DNA of 64,000 nucleotides from Actinomadura hibisca NBRC 15177. Lineage in GTDB: Bacteria > Actinomycetota > Actinomycetes > Streptosporangiales > Streptosporangiaceae. Within the stretch, counting starts at the first letter, position 1, and the number at the start of each line of letters is the position of its first letter. The notes beneath the pieces were generated by a model. It saw nothing but the letters and a program-made list of their open reading frames with translations. It was not told where the DNA came from and did not search any database. Positions 49,801 to 57,577 of this stretch are shown here, piece by piece. Made by a program: the position numbers and the translations under genes. Location of the stretch: positions 62,001 to 126,000 of the forward strand of contig NZ_BCRO01000019.1 of the NCBI RefSeq assembly GCF_001552635.1. Reading direction: 5' to 3'.

Positions 49801-50732
49801 CCCCGGCCGCCCCGCCGTCCGAGCCCGCCATCACCCCGCCCGACCCCGAGCACGAGGTCACCGCGGGCGGCCTGCGCCGCCTCATCCACGCGGTCGGCGG
49901 CGGGCACGGCGAGGCCGACGCCGAGTACCAGCTCCGCCTCCAGCAGCCCTTCCAGGGCACCCGGCACATCGTCGTGCTGGGCTGCACCGGCGGCGCGGGC
50001 CAGACCGTCACGGCGCTGATGCTCGGCCACACCTTCGCCCAGCACAACGGCGAGCCGGTCGTGGCGATCGACGTCAACCCCGGGCCGGGCGCGCTGGCGC
50101 GCCGCACCCGCAGCGAGACCAACGAGACGCTGACCGGCCTGATCACCCGCGCCGACCAGGTCAACAGCCTGACCGCGATGCGCCGCTACACCTCGCAGGC
50201 CAAGTCCGGCCTGGACGTGATCGCGGCCGGGAAGAACCCGCTCCAGGCGCTGGACGACCGCGACTACGCGCTGGCGATCCGCACCATCGACCGGTTCTAC
50301 TCGGTGACGCTGCTGGACGCCGCCGCCGCCGTGGTCGCGCGCGTGCTGCCCTACGCCGACCAGATCGTCCTGGTCGCGCCCGCCAGCGCGGACGCCCCCC
50401 GCGCCGTCTCGATGACGTTCGAGTGGCTGGACGGGCACGGCTACCACGAGCTGCGCTCGCGCGCGGTGACCGTCATCAACGGCGTCAGCCGCCGCAGCAT
50501 GGATGATGTTGAACAAGCCGAGGCGGTGGCGCGGGGCCGTTGCCGGGCGCTGGTGCGCATCCCGTGGGACGATCACCTCAGCATGGACCGCGCGCCCCGC
50601 AACGAGCTGAAATCGTTGCGGGCGCCGACGCGGCGTGCCTATCTTGCCCTCGCCGGCGTCGTCGCCGGCGGGTTCACCGTCGTGCCCGAGCGTTACCAGG
50701 AGCTTCAGCAGGAGCAGGAGGCCACCCGATGA
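46827..50732 (+). CDS. TcpE-like membrane domain fused to long Pro-rich linker and MinD/ParA-like domain
   Basis: The 1301-residue protein has three parts. The N-terminal ~110 residues are TcpE-like, with two membrane helices (~29-52, ~58-77) after TYTNIWRIEKRLYKLYDLRLP. Residues ~115-1010 are Ala/Pro/Gln/Glu-rich and repetitive. The C-terminal ~270 residues have a MinD/ParA-like fold, with AIDVNPGPGALARRTR near 1072-1090, SGLDVIAAGKNPLQ and VLVAPASADAPRAVS. Its Walker A segment GCTGGAGQT (1052-1060) has Gln1059 in place of the essential Lys, so ATP hydrolysis is doubtful. Pro-rich linkers joined to MinD domains also occur in ESX-associated EspI. Its stop overlaps a micro-ORF start. Confidence 0.75.
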   Translation: MDLPTYTNIWRIEKRLYKLYDLRLPMPLPLVQIGVFAGVFVPWIVLLRFVGIPFESPWHVLYVVPPGVLTWLATRPVIEGKRLTELLLSHSRYLSEPRTWCRLTPIREPREVVVVARVWRRPQAPAPVAAAERAAVKSRRKARKSRKARPLVEEAPLPQEIAAPQPTPAMASAPQPLAEYEAQRDAAQVAAPAEERPAKRSRKRRFAKARVEETPAEQTPVAEIPAARPAAEPDDAMATAQAVPPARAAEPAPPAEPQRLRATEPAPAQPPALRAQATPAPAEEEPAAEETPAAQAPSEAAANPRRAARPWRRSSRDIAHEDDAPVPPGLPAETPAADLAHPPATPRLEVPPPQQPAEKPAAPTVGSGKRAFASGVRRPGGAVDFWQAIAPPAPTDPAPEATASTPPPATRPDIPQQKPAAEAPEPEFNGEPGDVRVAGKRKPKAAMPPVPFPPPAPPPRPERTARAPQPSSGPEEPQTPAAHSEQPTPAQPPQRPDQPAPQVPAAQAEQPTAAQPPQRPDQSAPAQQAPAARAERPAPQVPAAQAEQPTPAQPPRHTEPSAPAARSQPAEQPAPQAPAAPAERPVPARPPQFGEPSAPAQRPQPAESEVAPQAPAQPEAEKPDAAPQVPAAQAERADAAATRHDIPQVPAATDQQQDRQRSGEQTRQDLSQRHDTTRRDIPQVPAAQAGEGVRGQEGAPAGPSSPVRPPAPTRPDIPTVPGAFGGAAGKRERQETEWRPAKDPTRKPTAPEPEKPAAQGPQQPQPDTPAARGPQPPRDKTVAFKPQKPGAPEPQKPAAPSPQSQPERPAAQEPQQPQREKPAAQGPSQQPQQPATQSPQQPQRDMPAAQGPQPQGEKPAAQGPQQQPEKPAAPGQPQQSQQPPRPQQPPKPWSKGLSKPVQPAGTDAMVWPPVPPPRHDAGKPGRQQRPAGPQPGRFPTQGPPPRPPQGTPVKPEPPRMEPPLPVPDEEPPPREVRSGPASPVRPRPLPPPPAAPPSEPAITPPDPEHEVTAGGLRRLIHAVGGGHGEADAEYQLRLQQPFQGTRHIVVLGCTGGAGQTVTALMLGHTFAQHNGEPVVAIDVNPGPGALARRTRSETNETLTGLITRADQVNSLTAMRRYTSQAKSGLDVIAAGKNPLQALDDRDYALAIRTIDRFYSVTLLDAAAAVVARVLPYADQIVLVAPASADAPRAVSMTFEWLDGHGYHELRSRAVTVINGVSRRSMDDVEQAEAVARGRCRALVRIPWDDHLSMDRAPRNELKSLRAPTRRAYLALAGVVAGGFTVVPERYQELQQEQEATR

Positions 50733-50779
50733 GCGCCCCTACCCGCCCGCCACGTGCCGGACGGAGCGCAGCCGAATGA
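50729..50779 (+). CDS. Putative 16-codon micro-ORF in an ATGA chain
   Basis: The frame starts at an ATGA overlapping the stop of the upstream gene and encodes MSAPTRPPRAGRSAAE. Its own stop overlaps the start of the next micro-ORF in the same way. It may serve as a translational relay rather than as a functional peptide. Supported only by geometry. Confidence 0.35.
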   Translation: MSAPTRPPRAGRSAAE

Positions 50780-50877
50780 GCGCGAGCGGACGCGCGCCGT
50801 CCGGACCGAGGACCCCCCGGCGCGGGAAGGCGGCGCGCGGCACGGCCGTGGCCGGGCGAGCGGAGGCGAGGCGATGA
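50776..50877 (+). CDS. Putative 33-codon basic micro-ORF in an ATGA chain
   Basis: It begins MSASGRAPSGPRTPRRG, is strongly basic (nine Arg and two Lys in 33 residues), and ends in an ATGA shared with the VirB4-like start. Together with the preceding micro-ORF it lets a ribosome pass from the TcpE fusion to VirB4 without a true gap. Whether the peptide is stable is unknown. Confidence 0.35.
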   Translation: MSASGRAPSGPRTPRRGKAARGTAVAGRAEARR

Positions 50878-53375
50878 GCAGGGCGTCCAAGGCCCGGTCC
50901 AGCCGACTAGCCGTGCGGTACTTCGACGACCGGGTACTGCTCACCGACAACGCCGCCTGGGCGTACTTCCGGCTGCCCACGGTGTCCTACGAGTTCACCA
51001 CCGGCGAGGAGCGCGAGGCGCTCGCCACCAACATCACCATCGCGCTGGCCGGCATCCGGATGACCGACGCCGAGGTGCACCTGCGCATCGCGCACCGCAC
51101 CTACCCGGCCGCCGAGTGGGCGCTGGCGCTGGACCGCACCTCCGACGGCGGTCCGGGCTGGCGCGAGTACCTGGAGGAGACCTACGCCCACGTGTGGTCC
51201 AAGGACTTCTGGACCAAGGAGGTCTACCTCGGGGTGCGGCTCGGGCCGCGCGGCATGGGCGCGCAGCTGTCGGGCGGCGCGATCGCGCAGCTGCTCGGCT
51301 TCTACAAGCGCAGCGAGCAGACGCTCGGCATCGAGGACGACGCGATCGACAAGAAGGAGATCGCGCGCTGGACCGAGCAGGCCGAGCGCATCGGCCGGGC
51401 GCTGGGCGGATCGGCGCTGTACGCGCGGCACGCCACCTCCACCGAGGTCGCGTGGTTGTTCCAGCACGCGGTGACCGCGTCGCTGGCCGACCCCCCGCCG
51501 TCGGCGGTGCAGCGCCGCACCTGGGGCAAGGGCGAGATCGAGGCGCTGGTCGAGGGCGCGATCCACAACGGCCGCTCCTACCTGCGGGTCGAGCAGGCCA
51601 ACTTCACCGGCGCGGGCGGCGGCGCGACCGCGCAGTCGTATGTGGCCTACCTGTCGTTCGCGCGGTTCCCGGACATGATGCCGTTCCCCGACGGCGAGCC
51701 GTGGTTCCACTACGCCGACGCGCTGCCGTTCCCGGTGGAGATCAGCTCGCGGATGAAGCTGATCCCGCCCGCCAAGGCGTCCAAGGACGTCTCGCGCAAG
51801 CTCGCGCACGCCCGCGACATGGACCAGCACATCCGTGAGGCGGGCGCGGAGGCCCCGATCGCTCTGGCCGAGCAGATCGACGCGGCGCGGATGCTGGAGC
51901 ACGGCATCACCAAGGAGCGCCTGCCGTTCGTGTACGGCTGGCACCGGCTGATCGTGTCCGCGCCGACCGCCGACCTGCTGGCGCAGCGGGTGGACGCGGT
52001 CGTCGAGCACTACCGCGACATCGGCATCGACGTGGTCAACTCCACCGGCGACCAGTTCTCGCTGTTCAGCGAGTCGCTGCCCGGCGACCGCATCCGGCTG
52101 AACGCCTACGCGCAGCGGCAGCCGCTGCGCACCATCGCGGGCGGCATGCCGGTGGCGACGGTCGACCTCGGCGACCGGCCCGACGAGAACGACGAGGGCT
52201 GGATCGGCCCCTACATCGGCGAGACGCTGGGCCGGGCGCGCTCCATCGTGCACTTCGACCCGCTGGTCGCCGCCGCCCGCAACCGCCCGACCGCCGTCGC
52301 CATCACCGGCGAGCCCGGCGGCGGCAAGACCACGCTGGCGCTGCTGCTGATCTACCAGATGGCGCTGCGCGGGGTGACGATCGCGGCGATCGACCCCAAG
52401 GGCGACGCCGAGTCGCTGGTGGAGCTGCTGAAGGCGCGCGGCCGCAAGGCCCGCATCCTGCCGCTGGGCTCGGCCGCGCCGGGCCTGCTCGACCCGTTCT
52501 CCTTCGGCGACGACCTGGCCGCCAAGAAGACGATGGCCACCGAGACGTTGCGGCTGCTGCTGCCGCGCATGTCGGAGGAGCGCGAGTCGGCGATGGTCCA
52601 GGCGGTCGGCGCGGTCGCCAACGCCGAGCGCCCCTCGCTCGGCAAGGTCGTGGACTACCTGGAGGCCGCCGAGGACCCCGCGTCCAAGAACCTGGGCGCG
52701 GTGTTGCGGTCGATGTCGGAGATGCGGCTGGCCCGGCTCTGCTTCGACCCCTCCGGCGGCGAGCGCATCGACTCGGCGGGCTGGACCACGGTGTTCACCC
52801 TCGGCGGCCTGACGCTGCCGGACGTGGCGATCGGCCGCGAGGACTACTCCTACGAGCAGCGCCTGTCGGTCGCGCTGATGTACCTGGTGTCGCAGTTCGC
52901 GCGGCGCCTGATGCACGGCCTGGACCGGCGCATGCCCAAGGCGATCTTCCTGGACGAGGCGTGGGCCATCACCTCGACGCCCGAGGGCGCCAAGCTGGTG
53001 CCGGAGGTGTCGCGGATGGGGCGCTCGCGCAACACCGCGCTGATCCTGGTGTCGCAGAACGCGGGCGACCTGCTGAACGAGCAGGTGACCAACTGCCTGT
53101 CGTCGGTGTTCTCCTTCCGCTCCTCCGAGCGGGTCGAGGTCGGCAACGTGATGTCCCTGCTGGGGGTGGAGACGTCCGACGAGCACAAGGCCGTGCTGCG
53201 CAACCTGGGCAACGGCGAGTGCGTGTTCCGCGACCTGGACGGCCGGGCCGGCCGGATCGGCGTGGACCTGATCTCCGAGGAGCTCCGGCGCTGGCTGGAC
53301 ACCAACCCGACGCGGTCCCGTCCCGGGACCGAGCAAGTGCCGGCGGGGGTCGACGTCAAGGAGGTTCGGTCATGA
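50874..53375 (+). CDS. VirB4-like secretion/conjugation ATPase
   Basis: The 833-residue protein has a VirB4 N-terminal half (residues ~1-440) and an AAA ATPase C-terminal half. Walker A is GEPGGGKT (479-486) and Walker B is IFLDEA (691-696), both intact; LILVSQNAGDLLNEQVTNCLSSVFSFRSSE is the typical sensor region. VirB4 proteins power substrate transfer and pilus or channel assembly at the inner face of the membrane. ATG 50874 has GGAGGCGAGG ahead and overlaps the micro-ORF stop. Confidence 0.9.
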   Translation: MSRASKARSSRLAVRYFDDRVLLTDNAAWAYFRLPTVSYEFTTGEEREALATNITIALAGIRMTDAEVHLRIAHRTYPAAEWALALDRTSDGGPGWREYLEETYAHVWSKDFWTKEVYLGVRLGPRGMGAQLSGGAIAQLLGFYKRSEQTLGIEDDAIDKKEIARWTEQAERIGRALGGSALYARHATSTEVAWLFQHAVTASLADPPPSAVQRRTWGKGEIEALVEGAIHNGRSYLRVEQANFTGAGGGATAQSYVAYLSFARFPDMMPFPDGEPWFHYADALPFPVEISSRMKLIPPAKASKDVSRKLAHARDMDQHIREAGAEAPIALAEQIDAARMLEHGITKERLPFVYGWHRLIVSAPTADLLAQRVDAVVEHYRDIGIDVVNSTGDQFSLFSESLPGDRIRLNAYAQRQPLRTIAGGMPVATVDLGDRPDENDEGWIGPYIGETLGRARSIVHFDPLVAAARNRPTAVAITGEPGGGKTTLALLLIYQMALRGVTIAAIDPKGDAESLVELLKARGRKARILPLGSAAPGLLDPFSFGDDLAAKKTMATETLRLLLPRMSEERESAMVQAVGAVANAERPSLGKVVDYLEAAEDPASKNLGAVLRSMSEMRLARLCFDPSGGERIDSAGWTTVFTLGGLTLPDVAIGREDYSYEQRLSVALMYLVSQFARRLMHGLDRRMPKAIFLDEAWAITSTPEGAKLVPEVSRMGRSRNTALILVSQNAGDLLNEQVTNCLSSVFSFRSSERVEVGNVMSLLGVETSDEHKAVLRNLGNGECVFRDLDGRAGRIGVDLISEELRRWLDTNPTRSRPGTEQVPAGVDVKEVRS

Positions 53376-55828
53376 GGGGTCCCCGCCACCGAGCACCGCG
53401 TGTCCAACGTTCTCCGGGCGAAGGTCTGGACCCGGCGCGGCTGCGCCGGGACGCCCGCCGGGCGCGCCGGACCGCCAGGCCACGCCGCCGCCGTTCGGCG
53501 GTGCTGCTGATCCTGATATCGCTGTTCCTGCTCAGTCCGGTGTCGCCCGCGGTCGCCTCGATCCCGCTGCCGAGCCCCGGCGACGCCTGCCGCCCCGCCG
53601 ACAGCCCCGCACCTGAGCAGTACGGCTCGGGCACCGACGGCCTCATCAAGCCGCCCGACTACCCCAGCGAGAAGCTGCGCACCACCCCGGTCGAGAAGCT
53701 CACCTACTACGACCGCTACGGCACCGCCGGCCAGAACTGGTACGCGGTCGACATGGGCTGCGCCGACGCGATGGCCATGATGGGCAACGCCCTGGCCAAC
53801 ACGACCTTCACCCTGGTCCGCACCATCGACCGCACCACCATCAGCGTCTACCAGGCCGCCGCCTCCGAGTCGCTGCTCGGCTGGTTGAAGAGCACCGTGG
53901 ACGGTGTCATCAGCGGCATCGGCAAGACCTTCAACGCCCGCTACTGGTCGTGGGTGGTCATCCTCGGCGCGATGTGGCTGGCCTGGTGGGGTCTGGTGCG
54001 CAAGCGGGCCAGCAAGGTCACCGAGGGCGTGATCTGGATGGTCGCGGCGATGGTGGCGCTGATCTGGCTGATCGCGCGGCCCGCCGACTTCACCACGCTG
54101 GGCACCAAGGTGTCGGAGGCGACCAGCGCCGCGTTCAACGCCGCGCTGCCGCAGAGCGACACCAAGGGCAGCACCTGCGTCCCGGCCCCCGAGGGCAGGC
54201 CGAACCCCGCCGCCGCCACCGACGTGGACGCCACCACCCGCAACGCCAACGGCCTGTGGGTGGCGCTGGTGTGCAAGCCGTGGCTGATGGGCGAGTTCGG
54301 CACCACCGACCCCAACGCCAAGGTCGTCAAGGACAACGCCGACAAGCTGCTGTGGTCGCAGGCGGTCGACCTGCCCGAGACGCACGGCGGCGCGAAGGTC
54401 GACCTCGCCAAGAAGGCCGACGCCTACAAGGACGTCACCAAGAACATCAAGGAGGAGCATCCCGGCGTCTACGCCACCTTCCAGGGCAAGAACTGGACCA
54501 ACCGCCTGGCGGTGGCCTTCGGCGGGCTGTTCGCGGCGCTGGTCGCCGGCCTGCTGATCATGGTGATCGCGATCGCGCTGATCGTGGTGAAGATCGCGTT
54601 CCTGCTGCTGCTGGTGGCCGGACCGATCTTCCTGGGCATCGGCATCCATCCGGGCATCGGCCGGGTGATCGCGGTGCGCTGGCTGGAGTTGCTGTTGTCG
54701 ATGTTGCTCAAGCAGGCCGCGCTGATCGGGGTGTTGTCCCTGCTGTTGTGGGCCTACGGGCTCATCCTCGGCGAGGCGCTGCCCTGGGCGCTGCAGATCC
54801 TGCTGATCGCGCTGGTGACGTTCGCGGCGTTCATCTACCGCAAGCCGTTCCAGCACCTGTTCTCAGCGGTCGGCTACTCGGCGGTCGGCGCGCGCGAGAA
54901 GGGCGAGCGCCAACTCGACAAGTCGGTGATGGAGGCGCGCAAGAGCACCACGGCGGTCGGCGCGGCGGTCGTGCCGGGCGCGGCGGGCTACCGGCTCGGC
55001 ATGCGCGGCAAGGGCGACCCGAACGCCGACCAGAACGCGGCGGCGCTGACCGACGCGTCGGTCGGTGCGGGCGCGGACCGGCGGGGCGGTGGGGCCGCCG
55101 GAGCGGGCGAGTCGCCGTCGCCGGACGCGGCGCCGGTGCTGGCGGCCAAGCCGCGCAACGCGGGCGCCGCGGCGGCGCAGGGCCGTTCGCGGCGCGGCGC
55201 TCCTCCGCTGAACCTGCCCTCGCGCGCCGGTGCGGTCAGCGACGGCAACGGCGCCGCGCCCGCCCGCCCAAGCGGTGGCAGTGGCGGTGGCCTGGCGGGC
55301 GCCGCTGCGGCCGGAACGGGCGGCGGCGGACGTGACGGCGGCGGATCGAGCGGCGGCGCGACGTCCGGCGGCGGGACCTCGCGTCCCACGTCCTGGACCG
55401 GCCGCGGCGTCACCGGCGGCGGTGGAGCCTCCGGCGGTGCATCCGGTGGCGCGTCCGGAGGCGGCGCGTCCGGTGGTGCGTCGGGCGGTGCCGCCGGTGG
55501 CGGCGGCTGGTTGTCCGGCAGCCGTGGACGCAGCCGCGCAGGCGGCGGCTCCAGCGGTGGCTCGGCCCCCGCGCGCGGCAAGAACGGCGGAGCCGCGCCC
55601 AAGAGCAAGCCCGCCGACCCCGCCTCCAACGTTCCCAAGCCCCGCACCGGCGGTGGCGGCGCGTCCGGTGGCAACGGCGGGGCGTCCGCCGCCCCCGCGC
55701 CAGGCGGTGGGCAGGCCCCGCCGCCCCTGTGGGGCAAGCGCGGCTCCGAAGAGGCCGCCCCGCCCATCCCGTTCTGGTTGCGGCCGGTGGACCGGCCCTC
55801 GGGTGAGCAGGGGCGCGACGAGCAATGA
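53372..55828 (+). CDS. VirB6/TrbL-like polytopic channel protein with Gly-rich tail
   Basis: The 818-residue protein starts with a very basic 40-residue segment and a hydrophobic signal or anchor (43-62). Membrane helices follow at ~192-208, ~219-236, ~376-425 (two or three) and ~433-490 (two or three), a VirB6/TrbL-like layout. Residues ~520-800 are a Gly/Ala/Ser/Pro low-complexity tail (GGASGGASGGASGGG) that ends PFWLRPVDRPSGEQ. It probably forms the membrane channel. Start and stop both overlap neighbours by ATGA. Confidence 0.75.
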   Translation: MRGPRHRAPRVQRSPGEGLDPARLRRDARRARRTARPRRRRSAVLLILISLFLLSPVSPAVASIPLPSPGDACRPADSPAPEQYGSGTDGLIKPPDYPSEKLRTTPVEKLTYYDRYGTAGQNWYAVDMGCADAMAMMGNALANTTFTLVRTIDRTTISVYQAAASESLLGWLKSTVDGVISGIGKTFNARYWSWVVILGAMWLAWWGLVRKRASKVTEGVIWMVAAMVALIWLIARPADFTTLGTKVSEATSAAFNAALPQSDTKGSTCVPAPEGRPNPAAATDVDATTRNANGLWVALVCKPWLMGEFGTTDPNAKVVKDNADKLLWSQAVDLPETHGGAKVDLAKKADAYKDVTKNIKEEHPGVYATFQGKNWTNRLAVAFGGLFAALVAGLLIMVIAIALIVVKIAFLLLLVAGPIFLGIGIHPGIGRVIAVRWLELLLSMLLKQAALIGVLSLLLWAYGLILGEALPWALQILLIALVTFAAFIYRKPFQHLFSAVGYSAVGAREKGERQLDKSVMEARKSTTAVGAAVVPGAAGYRLGMRGKGDPNADQNAAALTDASVGAGADRRGGGAAGAGESPSPDAAPVLAAKPRNAGAAAAQGRSRRGAPPLNLPSRAGAVSDGNGAAPARPSGGSGGGLAGAAAAGTGGGGRDGGGSSGGATSGGGTSRPTSWTGRGVTGGGGASGGASGGASGGGASGGASGGAAGGGGWLSGSRGRSRAGGGSSGGSAPARGKNGGAAPKSKPADPASNVPKPRTGGGGASGGNGGASAAPAPGGGQAPPPLWGKRGSEEAAPPIPFWLRPVDRPSGEQGRDEQ

Positions 55829-56463
55829 ACCCGACCGACCGCCAGCGCAAGCTCCTGTTCGGCGGGTTGGTGGTGGCGCTGACCGCCGTCGGGGTCTACC
55901 TGACGGCGGCGGCGCCCGGCGACGAGCCGGCGCGCTCCACCACCCGGGGGCCGTCGGCGGCGCCGATCCCGAGCAGCGGCCCCGCCTCCCCGCCGCCGGG
56001 CATCGCCACCGCCGTCGACCCCAAGGCCTTCGACATCTACCGGTTGTTGCCGTTCAGCAACCAGGAGTTCGCCACGGCCGCCGACATCGCGCAGCGCTTC
56101 ACCGCCGCCTACGGCACCTTCCGCTTCGACGAGCCTCCCCAGACCTACATGGCCCGGCTGAACGGCCTGGTCACCGACGAGCTGCGCACCGAGCTCGAAC
56201 GCGGCGCGTCCGCCCCCGGCATGCTGGAGGAGCGCCGCCAGCAGCAGGCTGCCGCGACCGGCTCGGCCACCCTCGACCGGGTCCGCACCATCGAGGACAA
56301 CTCGATCATCTTCCTGGTCACCGGCAAGCAGCAGCTCACCAAGGGCGGCAAGCAGAGCGACGCCAGCGAGAAGTACGCGGTCACGGTCGCGCGCAACGGC
56401 GGCTCGCTGCGCGTGTACGCCTTCGAGCCCGCCGACGCCGGGCAGGCCGGTGACGTCGAATGA
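55825..56463 (+). CDS. Anchored extracytoplasmic protein of the secretion-like operon
   Basis: The 212-residue protein has one membrane helix near the N-terminus (~10-28, LLFGGLVVALTAVGVYLTA), a Pro/Ser linker (35-60) and an outer domain of ~140 residues (QRFTAAYGTFRFDEPPQTYMARLNGLVTDEL ... EKYAVTVARNGGSLRVYAFE). This resembles the NTF2-like fold of VirB8 or TcpC-type proteins and may be a second scaffold subunit. It overlaps both neighbours by ATGA. Confidence 0.6.
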   Translation: MNPTDRQRKLLFGGLVVALTAVGVYLTAAAPGDEPARSTTRGPSAAPIPSSGPASPPPGIATAVDPKAFDIYRLLPFSNQEFATAADIAQRFTAAYGTFRFDEPPQTYMARLNGLVTDELRTELERGASAPGMLEERRQQQAAATGSATLDRVRTIEDNSIIFLVTGKQQLTKGGKQSDASEKYAVTVARNGGSLRVYAFEPADAGQAGDVE

Positions 56464-57524
56464 CCCGCCGCAGGCTGCTGGCCGCCGTCGCGCTCGGCGC
56501 GGCCGCGGTTCTGTTCGGCGCCCTGCTGATCGTCCCGGTGCTGTTCGGCGCGAGCCAGTTCATGTGGGGCGGCGGCGCCAACGGCGACAACTGCGTCGAC
56601 ACCTCCAAGGCGGGCAGCCAGCCCGGCGAGGCCGCCGACGCCCGCGCCATCCCCGCCAACTACCTGGAGCTGTACAAGAAGGCGGGCAAGGACTACGGCG
56701 TCCCGTGGAACGTGCTGGCGGGCATCGGCAAGGTCGAGACCGGCCACGGCACCTCCAAGCTGCCCGGCGTCGCCAACGGCGAGAACTACGCCGGAGCGGG
56801 CGGCCCCATGCAGTTCCTGGAGGCCACGTTCAAGGCGTTCGCCGTGGACGGCAACAACGACAAGAAGAAGGACCGCTACGACCCCGCCGACGCCATCCCC
56901 TCCGCCGCCCGCTACATCAAGCACAACGGCGCCCCGGAGCGGATGCGCACCGCGCTGTTCATGTACAACCACTCCTGGGACTACGTGAACCTCGTCCTGG
57001 AGTGGGCGGGCAAGTACAGCGGCGGTGACTTCAAGGTCGTGCAGTCCAACGGCGTCAAGTGCGAGGACAACGACCTGCCCGCCAACGCCGGGGGCGCGGT
57101 GCAGCGCATCATCGCGTTCGCGATGGCGCAGCGCGGCAAGCCCTACGTGTTCGGCGCCAACGGCCCCGACGCCTGGGACTGCTCCAGCCTCCTCCAGGCC
57201 GCCTACCGGTCGGTCGGGCTCGGCATCCCGCGCACCACCTTCGAGCAGTGGCCGTTCGGCATCAAGATCAAGAAGGGCGAGGAGCGCCCCGGCGACCTGG
57301 TGTTCTTCAACTCCGGCCCCGGAACCGCTTCCAACAACCCCGGCCATGTCGGCATGGTGATCGCCGACAACAAGATGATCGTGGCGCGGTGCACCGCCTG
57401 CCGCCCGGCGATCACCGTGACCCCCTACAAGCGCGGCGACTGGATCGGCGCGACCCGCCCGCTCGCCCACCCCTCCCTGAAGAAGAAGTTGTCGGAGCTG
57501 GCCCTGGACCAGCCGGGCGGCTGA
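56460..57524 (+). CDS. Bifunctional transglycosylase-NlpC/P60 hydrolase of the secretion-like operon
   Basis: The 354-residue protein has an N-terminal membrane anchor (6-32), an SLT-type domain (~60-185) with Glu93 in GIGKVETGHGTS and GGPMQFLEATFKAFA, and an NlpC/P60 domain (~210-335) with Cys241 in WDCSSLLQAAY and His in NPGHVGMVIADN. Combined SLT-NlpC/P60 enzymes of this kind open the peptidoglycan for Gram-positive transfer channels (VirB1/TcpG role). It is the last gene of the ATGA-coupled series. Confidence 0.9.
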   Translation: MTRRRLLAAVALGAAAVLFGALLIVPVLFGASQFMWGGGANGDNCVDTSKAGSQPGEAADARAIPANYLELYKKAGKDYGVPWNVLAGIGKVETGHGTSKLPGVANGENYAGAGGPMQFLEATFKAFAVDGNNDKKKDRYDPADAIPSAARYIKHNGAPERMRTALFMYNHSWDYVNLVLEWAGKYSGGDFKVVQSNGVKCEDNDLPANAGGAVQRIIAFAMAQRGKPYVFGANGPDAWDCSSLLQAAYRSVGLGIPRTTFEQWPFGIKIKKGEERPGDLVFFNSGPGTASNNPGHVGMVIADNKMIVARCTACRPAITVTPYKRGDWIGATRPLAHPSLKKKLSELALDQPGG

Positions 57525-57577
57525 CGCCCCGGGAAAACCAGCGGTGATCGCCTGGCGGCGCGTGGCATGCTGGCGGC

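Noticed and set aside
46833-50576. A very long open frame (over 1200 codons) on the minus strand opposite the TcpE fusion gene
   Set aside because: In GC-rich DNA the strand opposite a gene stays open because stop codons are rare. The translation is Arg/Gly/Leu-rich, matches no family, and the plus strand has clear domains.
55380-55560. Gly/Ser-rich repeats in the VirB6-like gene as a separate tandem-repeat locus
   Set aside because: The repeats keep the reading frame and encode the low-complexity tail; they are part of the protein.
45375-57524. Complete integrative conjugative element
   Set aside because: No integrase, excisionase, relaxase, coupling protein, tRNA target or flanking direct repeats could be found in the window.
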